Below, piece by piece: positions 28,532 to 35,972 of a DNA stretch of 39,374 nt. The DNA lies in IMG/VR virus record IMGVR_UViG_3300008448_000236, positions 1 through 39,374 of that record; one strand, written 5' to 3'. Numbering within the stretch: the stretch's first letter is position 1; each line of letters opens with the position of its first letter. A program made the translations under genes and the position numbers. This DNA is from a virus. Below the pieces are notes generated by a model. That model ran no database searches. It was not told the origin of the DNA and saw nothing but the letters and a program-made list of their open reading frames with translations.

Positions 28532-29766
28532 TGTATAGAGTACTTACAAAAATAACCTTTGTTCAACACCCGACGGCTGATTTTCCGGCTCGCAAAGGAA
28601 CTATTGTGTACAATTTTTGCCATGAATTTGACTTTCAAAGCAGCTGGCAAAACCTCACCGACGCCGGCGCAATTACTCTTCCCAAAAACGTTTTTGTAAT
28701 TGACAAAAGCGGCAAGCGGTACTCTTTAGGAGGAACGAATGTAAACATTGGAGGCTTTTCCGAAACGGTACCAACTTTTCTTTTGGGTGACAAGGTTACG
28801 ATCATGTGGGGTTATGCTTACTATGACCAGCAAGGCAATGAGGTTAGCCCTATGCAAACCATTTTTGAGGGGTACATATCAGGGGTGACGTCAAAAAAGC
28901 CATTTGTGCTGGAGATACAGGATAACATGTACATTTTAAAAACAAAACAAGCTGCTGGGGGGAATAACGGGTTTTTTAACGAAAGCAAGTACACGGTTGA
29001 AACCATGCTGGAGGAAATGATTAAAAACGCCGGCCTTCCTTTTACCGTAAATAAGCAAGCCAGTACAAGTATAGGAGATTTTATAACCAAAAACGAAACT
29101 ATTGCCGAGGTGCTGGCAAGGCTCAGAAAAGACTTTCACTTTGAGGCTTACTTCCGTGGTAACGAGCTGAGGTGCGGCTCCTTTAAATACATTGAGCAAG
29201 ACGCGCTTGACTCAGGTAAAAAGGTTTTTCGGTTTCAGCAAAATATCATTTCAGACACGCTGGAGTATAAGCGCCGGGACGACACAATTTTGTCAGCCGT
29301 TGCTTCAAACATTATTGAAGAGGACACCGGTCAAACTACAAAAGACGGCCAGCCAAAAACAAAAAAGAAGAGATTGGAGGTATTGGTAACCTTCCGTGGG
29401 TCCGGCGAAAAGCCGACGGTTATTGTCGGCTCAAAAGAAACGCCGCTGCCTCCCAATACTGGAGGAGAGCGAAGGACCCTTCATTTTTTGGGAGCAAGGT
29501 CAACTGACGAGCTGGCGAAACTTGCGGAAAACGAGCTGAGAAAATACTATTATACTGGCTTTAAAGGAAAGTTTTTGACGTTTGGCATGCCCTATGTTAG
29601 ACACGGGGATAACGTTGATATTTTAGACGCTATCCTTCCCGAAAGAAACGGAAGGTACAAGGTAAAAGCAGTTCAATACACTGGAGGCGTAAACGGATTG
29701 AGGCAAGAAATAGAGCTGGACTATTTAATAACAAGGCTGGACGCAAAAGGAAACCCAATACAATGA
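28531..29766 (+). CDS. Baseplate hub protein (gpD/gp44-like)
   Basis: A 411-aa product. The N-terminal beta part (FDFQSSWQNLTDAGAITLPK, GDKVTIMWGYAYYD, FEGYISGVTSKKPFVLEIQD) and the helical IAEVLARLRKDFHFEAYFRG segment match phage hub proteins of the late-control gpD/Mu gp44 type. The final part (GMPYVRHGDNVDILDAILPE, RYKVKAVQYTGG) is the usual last strand set. It forms the trimeric hub below the tube and overlaps the spike gene by ATGA. Confidence 0.75.
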   Translation: MYRVLTKITFVQHPTADFPARKGTIVYNFCHEFDFQSSWQNLTDAGAITLPKNVFVIDKSGKRYSLGGTNVNIGGFSETVPTFLLGDKVTIMWGYAYYDQQGNEVSPMQTIFEGYISGVTSKKPFVLEIQDNMYILKTKQAAGGNNGFFNESKYTVETMLEEMIKNAGLPFTVNKQASTSIGDFITKNETIAEVLARLRKDFHFEAYFRGNELRCGSFKYIEQDALDSGKKVFRFQQNIISDTLEYKRRDDTILSAVASNIIEEDTGQTTKDGQPKTKKKRLEVLVTFRGSGEKPTVIVGSKETPLPPNTGGERRTLHFLGARSTDELAKLAENELRKYYYTGFKGKFLTFGMPYVRHGDNVDILDAILPERNGRYKVKAVQYTGGVNGLRQEIELDYLITRLDAKGNPIQ

Positions 29767-30383
29767 CAAACCGGCAAATAATAGAGTCAATTCAAAGAAT
29801 GGCTGGCACTTTGCTTAAAGATAACGTCAGCGTTTTTGCGGCAACTGTTGACAGCGTTAATGAGGAAAAAAGAACTTGCACTGTAACAAGCGTTACCGGT
29901 CAAGGAGCCATGACTGTTGAGAATGTACAGTTAATGGCAAGCGTTGACGACGGCTTTTTGTTAATTCCGGTTGTTGATAGCAACGTCATTGTAGCGTACA
30001 GTACATTCAATAAACCTTTTATTGCTTTATTTAGTGGAATAGAAAAAGTTTTGCTTGTTGCTGGAGAAAATAATGCCAGCATACAAGTTGACGCTGACGG
30101 GTTGTTATTTGAAATAGCTGACACAAAAGTTCAAATAAGCGACGGTGAGATAAAATTGAATGACGGAGCTTTTGGAGGGCTGGTGAAAGTTATCCAGCTC
30201 ACTCAAAAGTTAAACAACCTGGAGAATAAGGTTAACCAGTTGATAACGGCATACAACAGCCACGTTCACACTGGGGTAACGACTGGGCCCGGAAGTTCAG
30301 CGGTAACGCCGTCAACGGTAAGCGGAACTTTAACGCCAACAAACAGGGGGGATATTGAAAACGAGAAAATTGTTCAGGGATAA
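29763..30383 (+). CDS. Baseplate spike protein (gpV/gp45-like)
   Basis: A 206-aa product. Residues 20-95 form an OB-fold (VFAATVDSVNEEKRTCTVTS, GFLLIPVVDSNVIVAYST). A strand repeat follows (ASIQVDADGLLFEIADTKVQ), then a helical linker and NSHVHTG, an HxH element like the metal-binding tip of spikes. The C-terminus lists TPS/TPT residues before the end. It caps the tube and punctures the outer membrane. Order hub-spike-wedge supports it. Confidence 0.75.
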   Translation: MTNRQIIESIQRMAGTLLKDNVSVFAATVDSVNEEKRTCTVTSVTGQGAMTVENVQLMASVDDGFLLIPVVDSNVIVAYSTFNKPFIALFSGIEKVLLVAGENNASIQVDADGLLFEIADTKVQISDGEIKLNDGAFGGLVKVIQLTQKLNNLENKVNQLITAYNSHVHTGVTTGPGSSAVTPSTVSGTLTPTNRGDIENEKIVQG

Positions 30384-30694
30384 TGAACCAAGACTTTGCA
30401 CTTTCTGAAAACGACTTATATATCCTTAATGGAGATTTCGCCATTTCTGAAAGCGACAATCAACATATTGCCGACACGTTAAATGCTTTCCCCGGCTGGT
30501 GGAAAGAAAACCCAGCTGACGGAGTTGGCGTTTTTGCATATAACAACAGCGCCGGCCAAGAGCAAACGTTAAAAAGAGCCATTCAAATTCAACTAACCTC
30601 CGACGGGTATAAAGTGTCAAACCCTCAAATAAGCACTGATAGTTCCGGAAAATTAACAATAAACCCCAACGCCGTACCCAATGCGAATTTATAG
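30383..30694 (+). CDS. Baseplate wedge protein, gp25/gp46-like
   Basis: A 103-aa product starting on the previous stop (TAATG). DFALSENDLYILNGDFAISE, then QHIADTLNAFPGWWKENPAD, GVGVFAYNNSAG and EQTLKRAIQIQLTSDGYKVS follow the wedge-protein pattern (D-L...GD...Q.i...L.t..G...). Such proteins form the inner ring of the baseplate and trigger sheath assembly. It overlaps the next gene by 14 bp. Confidence 0.7.
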   Translation: MNQDFALSENDLYILNGDFAISESDNQHIADTLNAFPGWWKENPADGVGVFAYNNSAGQEQTLKRAIQIQLTSDGYKVSNPQISTDSSGKLTINPNAVPNANL

Positions 30695-31253
30695 CGCAAT
30701 AGCAGGTCAGTCTATTTATGACGTATGCCTACAAACTTATGGCTCGCTGGACTATTTGTACAAGCTAATGCAAGACAACGGTATTGAAGGACTGGACGAG
30801 CAAATTTACAGCCGGCAAGAGTTTGTTTGGGATGATAGTTTGGTAGTTAATCAATTAATTAACGCGGCTTTTTCTGCTACTAATCAGCTTTATTCAACCG
30901 ACATGACAAGTTTAGGGAACGTTTATTTTGTCACTCAACAAAGCCCAATAATAGGCATACCAAATGTGCCGTCTGCTCCTTACGTTCCTCCAGTAGCCGC
31001 TGGAATTTACACCGTCATTTTATCAACTTCATTTACCAGCAATCAAGACGGAACAACACAGGTTACGCCACTTGATATAAATAGCAATAATTTAATTGGT
31101 TACGATATTGTGCAAGTGGAAAGGGAAATCAAGCCTCTTTTCAATACCGATTGGAGTTGGAATAAGGCGACTGGCGTTTTATCCTTGTTAAATGGCAAGA
31201 CAATTGACGCTGGAGAGTCATTGTTTATTCTTTACTCAAAAACTGTTAGTTAA
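30681..31253 (+). CDS. LysM-like baseplate protein
   Basis: A 190-aa product. The first 40 residues (YSAIAGQSIYDVCLQTYGSL, DYLYKLMQDNGIEGLDEQIY) have LysM form, with GQSIYDVxxxxYGS at the usual place of the first helix. In other contractile phages a LysM protein joins wedge to hub. The C-terminal half is beta-rich (YTVILSTSFTSNQDG) and may contact the following fibre. Stop overlaps the start of the fibre gene (TTAATG). Confidence 0.65.
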   Translation: MRIYSAIAGQSIYDVCLQTYGSLDYLYKLMQDNGIEGLDEQIYSRQEFVWDDSLVVNQLINAAFSATNQLYSTDMTSLGNVYFVTQQSPIIGIPNVPSAPYVPPVAAGIYTVILSTSFTSNQDGTTQVTPLDINSNNLIGYDIVQVEREIKPLFNTDWSWNKATGVLSLLNGKTIDAGESLFILYSKTVS

Positions 31254-32764
31254 TGAAAAAACTGTTATTACTGATTTTGGTTTTCTGTTGTTTTACGGCA
31301 TCTGCTCAATCGTGGACGCAAATTTCTGGAAGGCAGCGTTTTGTTACTGCATTAGGTATTCCGACCCGTGATACTTCCGCAATGACCCCTGCTGATAGTT
31401 CACAGGTACTGATAAGACCTGCTGATTCATCATTGTATGTGAGGTATAAGAGGGCATGGCAGAAAGTAGGGGCAGGGGGAGGTGGTATTAGTGGTAGTGG
31501 TACAACTAATAGAATCCCGAAATGGACTTCATCGAGTGCTTTGGGAAATTCATCAATAGTTGATTCGGCATCTTCAGTTGCTATGACTATTAATTCATCG
31601 GGCAATGTCGGAATAGGTACAAGTCCATGGGATGCTTTGTCAATCCCGTTTGATTCAAAGTTATCTTTTGGAAGTTCTACATACCCATTAAGTATAAGCA
31701 GAAGCAGTGCAGCTAATCTTATTACAACAATATCTGATAATTACGATGTAATTAATACAAGAATTGACTTTGTAATGAGAAATGGTTCTGTTAATCAGAA
31801 TACGCCATTGTCATTATTAAGTACTGGCAATGTCGGAATAGGTACGACAAGTCCGGGGGTAAAGTTAGATGTAAATGGTATAGCAAGAGTAACAACAGAA
31901 ATGAGAAGCAAAAATACTGCCGCAAATGTTTCTTACTTCACTTTTGAAGAAAATACCAATGGGAATAGTGCGACATTTATTTCCGGGGATGCACGAGCAA
32001 CGGGTAGTATTGGGGTGTGGACAAACTCATTGCAACGCATGACAATCACTTCGGGAGGTAACGCACTCATCGGCACAACCACCGACAACGGAGTAGATAG
32101 ATTGCAGGTGAGTGGGAGTATGAATGTATCAGCAAGGGCAACGGCTCAAAATTTATCGGTTACGAATAACATCTCTGTAACCAATGACATAAATCAGGGG
32201 AGTGGTACAACAAATGCAAACTGGACTATTTTGGCGAATGGTACTTCAAATGGATGGGCAGGCCAAATGCGTGGAAACTATTCGACAGGGCAATTTGAGT
32301 TTTACCATAGAAACAACTCTCCAACTTTTGCATTATGTTTTGCCGTTAATGGGAACGGAGGCAAGGGGAATACTTCATTTTATGATAACGCATTTATTCA
32401 GGGCGATGGGTGGCTAACGGTTAATGGAAGTACAAATAATGGAGTTGATAAATTGCAGGTAGTAGGCTCTGCATCCATGACAGGCATGAAACAGGCATAT
32501 CTTGCCCGTACTACAACCTACACGGCTACAACTTCCGATTATCTGATTGACTGTACAACGGGAACATTCACGGTAACACTATTTGCAGCATCGGGCAACG
32601 CAGGGAGAATACTAATAATAAAGAACTCTGGCACAGGTACAATTACGGTAGATGGAAACGGTGCTGAAACCATTGATGGGGCAACAACGCAAACGCTATC
32701 TACACAATGGTCACGAATTACTATCATGTGCGATGGCACTAACTGGAAAATAATATCTAACTAA
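31253..32764 (+). CDS. Tail fibre protein with N-terminal signal peptide
   Basis: A 503-aa product. Residues 1-19 (MKKLLLLILVFCCFTASAQS) are a clear Sec signal peptide. Residues 95-130 and 190-210 contain GNVGIGT repeats (SSGNVGIGTSPWDAL, TGNVGIGTTSPGVKLDVNG), typical of tail fibres of Bacteroidota phages. The C-terminal 90 residues (TYTATTSDYLIDCTTGTFTV, later GTNWKIISN) are a common fibre-tip domain; no S74 chaperone follows. Asp codons are mostly GAT here against mostly GAC in the preceding virion genes, suggesting recent exchange. It is probably the main host-range determinant. Confidence 0.75.
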   Translation: MKKLLLLILVFCCFTASAQSWTQISGRQRFVTALGIPTRDTSAMTPADSSQVLIRPADSSLYVRYKRAWQKVGAGGGGISGSGTTNRIPKWTSSSALGNSSIVDSASSVAMTINSSGNVGIGTSPWDALSIPFDSKLSFGSSTYPLSISRSSAANLITTISDNYDVINTRIDFVMRNGSVNQNTPLSLLSTGNVGIGTTSPGVKLDVNGIARVTTEMRSKNTAANVSYFTFEENTNGNSATFISGDARATGSIGVWTNSLQRMTITSGGNALIGTTTDNGVDRLQVSGSMNVSARATAQNLSVTNNISVTNDINQGSGTTNANWTILANGTSNGWAGQMRGNYSTGQFEFYHRNNSPTFALCFAVNGNGGKGNTSFYDNAFIQGDGWLTVNGSTNNGVDKLQVVGSASMTGMKQAYLARTTTYTATTSDYLIDCTTGTFTVTLFAASGNAGRILIIKNSGTGTITVDGNGAETIDGATTQTLSTQWSRITIMCDGTNWKIISN

Positions 32765-33063
32765 TGTCCTATCTTTTCATAATACTCGCAGGGGCTTTCA
32801 ACGGATGGATGGATGTACTTATGTGGCACTTTGATAAGTCCATATTCAGTCATCTCAATCGTGATTGGTGGAATCCGAACTATTCGTGGAAGGTAGTACC
32901 TAACACACTCGGTATTGTCCGACTTGACGGGTGGCACCTTGTAAAATACGGGATGCTCATCTCAATCGCTACCGCTATTTTTTATGGCGGAGGTAACGTA
33001 ATTTTGCTAATGTTGGCATGGTCAGCAGGATTTGAAATAACTTATAAACTACTTCGTAAATGA
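32764..33063 (+). CDS. Small multi-spanning membrane protein, 99 aa
   Basis: It starts with a TAATG overlap. Hydrophobic segments at residues 3-20 (YLFIILAGAFNGWMDVLM), 62-78 (MLISIATAIFYGGGN) and 79-92 (VILLMLAWSAGF). The conserved-looking middle (WHFDKSIFSHLNRDWWNPNY, GWHLVKYG) recurs in Bacteroidota phage membrane proteins. It may be tied to lysis or to the fibre cassette. Function unknown. Codon preference resembles the fibre gene. Confidence 0.6.
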   Translation: MSYLFIILAGAFNGWMDVLMWHFDKSIFSHLNRDWWNPNYSWKVVPNTLGIVRLDGWHLVKYGMLISIATAIFYGGGNVILLMLAWSAGFEITYKLLRK

Positions 33064-33389
33064 TAACCGCACTAATTACCGCCTTTACACTCACAACCGC
33101 ACCCGTACAGGTGCAAACAGATACAATACCTGCTGCTATACAGGTGCAACCTATTGAATTCAACAAACTAACCAAAGACACCATAACGCAGGTGACGTGG
33201 GTAGTATTCGGAGTTGGCAGAGATACCACACAGGGCTGCACCGCCTATGTTGTGGCATACGATAAGAAGGGAAAGAAAATAACAGATGGTAACGTACCTA
33301 TTCCTGCTGCCATAGTTCAGCAATGGGGAACGGATAACACACTCATTGACGACTATATTCTCAAATTTTATAATCTGCAAAAAAAGTAA
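33060..33389 (+). CDS. Hypothetical protein, 109 aa
   Basis: It starts in an ATGA overlap. The first 15 residues are mildly hydrophobic (MITALITAFTLTTAPVQVQT), perhaps a weak signal peptide. The rest (TQVTWVVFGVGRDTTQGCTA, YVVAYDKKGKKITDGNVPIP, WGTDNTLIDDYILKFYNLQK) is beta-rich. It ends the fibre cassette as judged by codon preference. A fibre chaperone is possible by position. No motif recognised. Confidence 0.55.
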   Translation: MITALITAFTLTTAPVQVQTDTIPAAIQVQPIEFNKLTKDTITQVTWVVFGVGRDTTQGCTAYVVAYDKKGKKITDGNVPIPAAIVQQWGTDNTLIDDYILKFYNLQKK

Positions 33390-33391
33390 AA

Positions 33392-33631
33392 ATGGAAACA
33401 CCAAAAAAACACTTGTCAATAACTCACGGTGAATTGTTGGCGGCAAGTGTTGTTATCATTAGTGCATTACTCATGTTTTGGAAAACAACTGACGTTCGCC
33501 TTTCCGCTTTAGAACTTAGAATGAACGCAAAGGAAAAAACTGACGAGCAAATAAATTTAAAACTCGACAAACTGCAAGAGGGCATCAATGATGTAAAAAT
33601 TTCCCTTCAAAATAAACAAGATAAAAAATAA
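33392..33631 (+). CDS. TM plus coiled-coil lysis-associated protein, 79 aa
   Basis: A hydrophobic segment at residues 14-29 (LLAASVVIISALLMFW) is followed by a Leu-rich charged coiled coil (VRLSALELRMNAKEKTDEQI, NLKLDKLQEGINDVKISLQN). The layout resembles XhlA-type or spanin-type accessory proteins placed beside holins. It lies immediately upstream of a holin-like gene. Exact role unproven. Confidence 0.6.
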   Translation: METPKKHLSITHGELLAASVVIISALLMFWKTTDVRLSALELRMNAKEKTDEQINLKLDKLQEGINDVKISLQNKQDKK

Positions 33632-33645
33632 CAAAATCTACATTT

Positions 33646-33885
33646 ATGCAACAATCAAAATTTGGTTCCCTTAATTTAAGGGACGCGCTCAATGGCTTTT
33701 TAATAGCCTTCCTTGCCGCCGCTTTAAGTGGCGTAATTCAGTCGCTTGATGCCGGCCAGCTCCCTACTGTTGAACAATTAAAGGCGCATGCCCTTATTGG
33801 ACTAGCAGCCGGGCTTTCCTATTTGGTAAAAAATTTGTTTCAAAACAGTGACGGTAAAGTTTTTGCAAATGAAAAGAAAAATTAA
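33646..33885 (+). CDS. Holin-like membrane protein
   Basis: A 79-aa product with two membrane segments, residues 13-30 (LNGFLIAFLAAALSGVIQ) and 47-63 (HALIGLAAGLSYLVKNLF), separated by LDAGQLPTVEQLK, and a charged end (NSDGKVFANEKKN). This form, with the motif ALIGLAAGLSYLxKN, is usual for holin-like proteins in Bacteroidota phages. It would open the inner membrane at lysis. Start and end overlap the lysis genes around it. Confidence 0.7.
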   Translation: MQQSKFGSLNLRDALNGFLIAFLAAALSGVIQSLDAGQLPTVEQLKAHALIGLAAGLSYLVKNLFQNSDGKVFANEKKN

Positions 33886-34432
33886 ACAAAATTGGTTCCC
33901 TGTTATTTTCGTTTCAACCGTTTTGTTGCTTGTTTTTTTTGGGTGCAGCCCGGTAAAAAAAGACACAAAAGCAGTTGATAGGGTACTTGGGAGTAGGTCT
34001 TTAATTGACAAAATAAAGCCGGCAGTGCTGGAGTTATACCCATGCGCCAACGATACCGTGGCCGTTTGGATTTCCGGAGGGATTGACAGCATACCTTATC
34101 CGGTTACTAAGATTGACACCGTAATTGAACTATCTGAGGGAGGATATATGCAAGGCTTTATTGACGGGCAAGAGGCTATAATGAAAAGAAAAATACCCAT
34201 TAAGCGACCGGACACAATTAGAGTTACCGTTGTGGATAGGCAGCGCCAAAAAGCCGACGCTGAAACTATCAGCCAGCTCCGGTCAAATATTGCAAACTTA
34301 GACGGCAAAATATCAGAAAAGGACACGGCTATTGCTAAGGCAAACAAATGGTATTGGTATTTTTTAATTGCCGTGGTATTGCTTGTAGTTTCTAACTTTT
34401 TGTGGTTATACCCTAAATTTCCTTTCAAATGA
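33869..34432 (+). CDS. Spanin-like lipoprotein with C-terminal membrane anchor (u-spanin candidate)
   Basis: Starting at the ATG at 33869 the product has 187 aa: MKRKIKQNWFPVIFVSTVLL then LVFFGCSP, a lipoprotein-type signal with Cys26 (lipobox F-F-G-C, not perfect). The middle has YPCANDTV, a motif recurring in Bacteroidota phage lysis cassettes, and a charged coiled coil (ETISQLRSNIANLDGKISEK). The C-terminus has a strong transmembrane helix (WYWYFLIAVVLLVVSNFLWL). An N-terminal lipid anchor plus a C-terminal inner-membrane helix is the topology of unimolecular spanins, which fuse inner and outer membranes. It lies between the holin and endolysin genes. Confidence 0.65.
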   Translation: MKRKIKQNWFPVIFVSTVLLLVFFGCSPVKKDTKAVDRVLGSRSLIDKIKPAVLELYPCANDTVAVWISGGIDSIPYPVTKIDTVIELSEGGYMQGFIDGQEAIMKRKIPIKRPDTIRVTVVDRQRQKADAETISQLRSNIANLDGKISEKDTAIAKANKWYWYFLIAVVLLVVSNFLWLYPKFPFK

Positions 34433-34980
34433 AAATTCCAAAACAGTATGAGTGGCTTTTACAAATTACCGTGCTGCCGAAAATGGTAGCCGAGGGGTTA
34501 AAGCTGCTGGATCAAAACACTACCGAAATAACTGGAGCAAAGAGCAACCCGGTTATTTTGAAAATGGCAAAAGACGCTGGCGTTTCTGACATTTATAAAA
34601 ACGACGACGTGCCATGGTGCGCCGTTGCTCAGACAGCTATTGCTATCCGTGCCGGCAAGGAAGTACCTTTTGCCGGTTACGATAGATTGAGAGCTGCCTC
34701 CTTTTTGAAGTTCGGCAAAGAGGTTATAAAGCCAGTGTTAGGAGACACCCTTGTTTTCACCCGTCAGGGGGGAGGGCATGTAGGCATTTACATTGCTGAG
34801 GACGAAACAACTTATCATGTTATGGGCGGCAACCAAGGTAACCGTTTCAGCATTACGAGATTATTAAAGTCCCGTTTGTCCGGAGTTCGCCGTCCGGTTT
34901 ACAATTCCGGTCAGCCGGCGTCGGCAGTTGCCCGTTTCGTTTCCCCAAACGGCATGCCTATATCCACAAACGAGGCTTAA
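34429..34980 (+). CDS. Endolysin, NlpC/P60-CHAP-like cysteine peptidase
   Basis: A 183-aa product. The core has catalytic Cys64 in DDVPWCAVAQ, His117 in GGGHVGIYIAED, and a third polar residue in MGGNQGNRFSI, with LGDTLVF before the histidine. This is the TIGR02594-type layout used by many Bacteroidota phage lysins. It cleaves peptidoglycan peptide bonds after holin opening. No signal peptide is present, consistent with holin-dependent release. It starts in an ATGA overlap and is followed by a strong terminator. Confidence 0.85.
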   Translation: MKIPKQYEWLLQITVLPKMVAEGLKLLDQNTTEITGAKSNPVILKMAKDAGVSDIYKNDDVPWCAVAQTAIAIRAGKEVPFAGYDRLRAASFLKFGKEVIKPVLGDTLVFTRQGGGHVGIYIAEDETTYHVMGGNQGNRFSITRLLKSRLSGVRRPVYNSGQPASAVARFVSPNGMPISTNEA

Positions 34981-35007
34981 AGTTGGTTTTTTTCATGCAG
35001 TTGTTTT

Positions 35008-35036
35008 ACCCGGCGTTTCTACGTCGGGTTTTTTTT
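35008..35036 (+). terminator. Intrinsic terminator of the late operon
   Basis: ACCCGGCG (35008-35015) pairs with CGTCGGGT (35022-35029) with one G-T pair, a 6-base loop TTTCTA, and a following T-run to 35036. It ends the long virion-lysis transcription unit. Confidence 0.85.
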
Positions 35037-35057
35037 GCAATTTTATTTCAAAATATC

Positions 35058-35088
35058 TTGTATTGTACAATGTCTTATACTACATTTG
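35058..35088 (+). promoter_or_regulatory. Promoter with start site close to the ATG
   Basis: TTG (35058-35060), a 20-base spacer with GTACAATG, and TACATTTG (35081-35088), a perfect TAnnTTTG. The next ATG is at 35094, five bases after the box, so the RNA would have nearly no leader. Confidence 0.75.
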
Positions 35089-35093
35089 CCCCC

Positions 35094-35300
35094 ATGAATA
35101 AAAATGAATTTTTCAAACTGGTTCCGGCAAAGCAGTTTTTTGCTCAATATTGCCCGGATGTAAAGCGTTTCTATCACAAATTAAACGGCGTGGACGGCAA
35201 TAAAAAGCCGATTGATTTTACCCCGGAGGATAAAAAGAAAATGAAAAAAGCTGTCAAAGCCCTTATTAAAGACCTATCAAAGACAAAGTTTGACAACTAA
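35094..35300 (+). CDS. Small basic early protein, 68 aa
   Basis: The ATG at 35094 is chosen because the upstream in-frame region covers a terminator and a promoter. The product (MNKNEFFKLVPAKQFFAQYC, PDVKRFYHKLNGVDGNKKPI, DFTPEDKKKMKKAVKALIKD) is Lys-rich and helical, with no family recognised. As first gene of a short, separately promoted and terminated unit it is likely expressed early. A leaderless start is expected. Host-takeover or DNA-binding roles are possible but not supported by a motif. Confidence 0.65.
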   Translation: MNKNEFFKLVPAKQFFAQYCPDVKRFYHKLNGVDGNKKPIDFTPEDKKKMKKAVKALIKDLSKTKFDN

Positions 35301-35529
35301 TTGGATAGATATTACCGAGGCTCAGGCTATTCTTTTTAGATCCGCTGAGTGGATAGAAAATAGAATGTTGCCGGCAGACTTTACCCCCGAATTTCCAATA
35401 AACCGGAGCTGGTTTTTCTTTGAAAATACTGACTGGATAGAAAAAGACGGGCAGTTTTATTTTAACCGGGATAAGATACAAAGCATGAGAAAAGAAGTTT
35501 TGGAGTTAACTAAAAAAACGTATTTTTAA
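35290..35529 (+). CDS. Hypothetical protein with excisionase-like layout, 79 aa
   Basis: A TTG start at 35290 overlaps the previous gene by 11 bp; no suitable ATG exists near. The start WIDITEAQAILFRSAEWIEN resembles the helix-turn-helix of MerR/excisionase-like proteins (I-T-E-A-x-x-I-L-x-x-S), followed by a strand and YFNRDKIQSMRKEVLEL. It may be a small DNA-binding regulator. Both the start codon and the function are uncertain. A strong terminator follows. Confidence 0.5.
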   Translation: MTTNWIDITEAQAILFRSAEWIENRMLPADFTPEFPINRSWFFFENTDWIEKDGQFYFNRDKIQSMRKEVLELTKKTYF

Positions 35530-35558
35530 TTCCTTTTATAGTTGGCAAGCAATCGTAC

Positions 35559-35592
35559 GGCGGCATGTTTCTACATAGCCGCCTTTTTTTTT
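35559..35592 (+). terminator. Intrinsic terminator of the short early unit
   Basis: GGCGGC (35559-35564) pairs with GCCGCC (35578-35583); ATGT and ACAT extend the stem with a bulged A, and a run of nine T follows. With the terminator at 35008 it isolates the two-gene unit between them. Confidence 0.88.
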
Positions 35593-35602
35593 GAAAAAAA
35601 TA

Positions 35603-35633
35603 TTTTGTAGTATAAAATATTGTATTACATTTG
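35603..35633 (+). promoter_or_regulatory. Promoter of the recombination module
   Basis: TTTTG (35603-35607), an 18-base spacer containing TATAAAATATTGTA (35611-35624), and TACATTTG (35626-35633), a perfect -7 box. The spacer is identical over 14 bases to the promoter at 8090. The downstream ATG is at 35651. Confidence 0.8.
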
Positions 35634-35650
35634 TTGAAAATTGCCAACAA

Positions 35651-35965
35651 ATGATAACCTACCACCACAAAGGACACACGGCTATTATTCAATACCGTAT
35701 TGTCACCAATCATGTTAATTATTTTCCAGCTGATCCAGCCGTAACAATTTTCAGTTTGGTTTGCGCTATACAAACCGGAGGCGGTTTTGCGAAAACCGTT
35801 ATGGGGTTTCAAAATTGCGAACAGTGGAAAGAGGCTGTAAGAGAGTACCAGCATTTTATTTTGAGTGGGCTTTTTGACCGTGCTGAAATAAAGTTGCACA
35901 ATTCAATGTTTGAAAGAATTAGGCAATCAGTTGACGAAGTGATCATTTCCTTAAACACTAAATAA
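35651..35965 (+). CDS. Hypothetical protein at the head of the recombination module, 104 aa
   Basis: The ATG at 35651 lies 18 bases after the promoter's -7 box; an upstream in-frame ATG lies before the promoter and is not credible. The product (MITYHHKGHTAIIQYRIVTN, GGGFAKTVMGFQNCEQWKEA, VREYQHFILSGLFDRAEIKL) is an alpha/beta protein without a recognised motif. It is followed by the ERF gene after seven bases, so it is co-expressed with the recombinase. Confidence 0.65.
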   Translation: MITYHHKGHTAIIQYRIVTNHVNYFPADPAVTIFSLVCAIQTGGGFAKTVMGFQNCEQWKEAVREYQHFILSGLFDRAEIKLHNSMFERIRQSVDEVIISLNTK

Positions 35966-35972
35966 AAAACAC

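Noticed and set aside
33639-33646. TACATTTA before the holin-like gene as a promoter
   Set aside because: The last base of the -7 box is wrong and no TTG stands 18-21 bases upstream.
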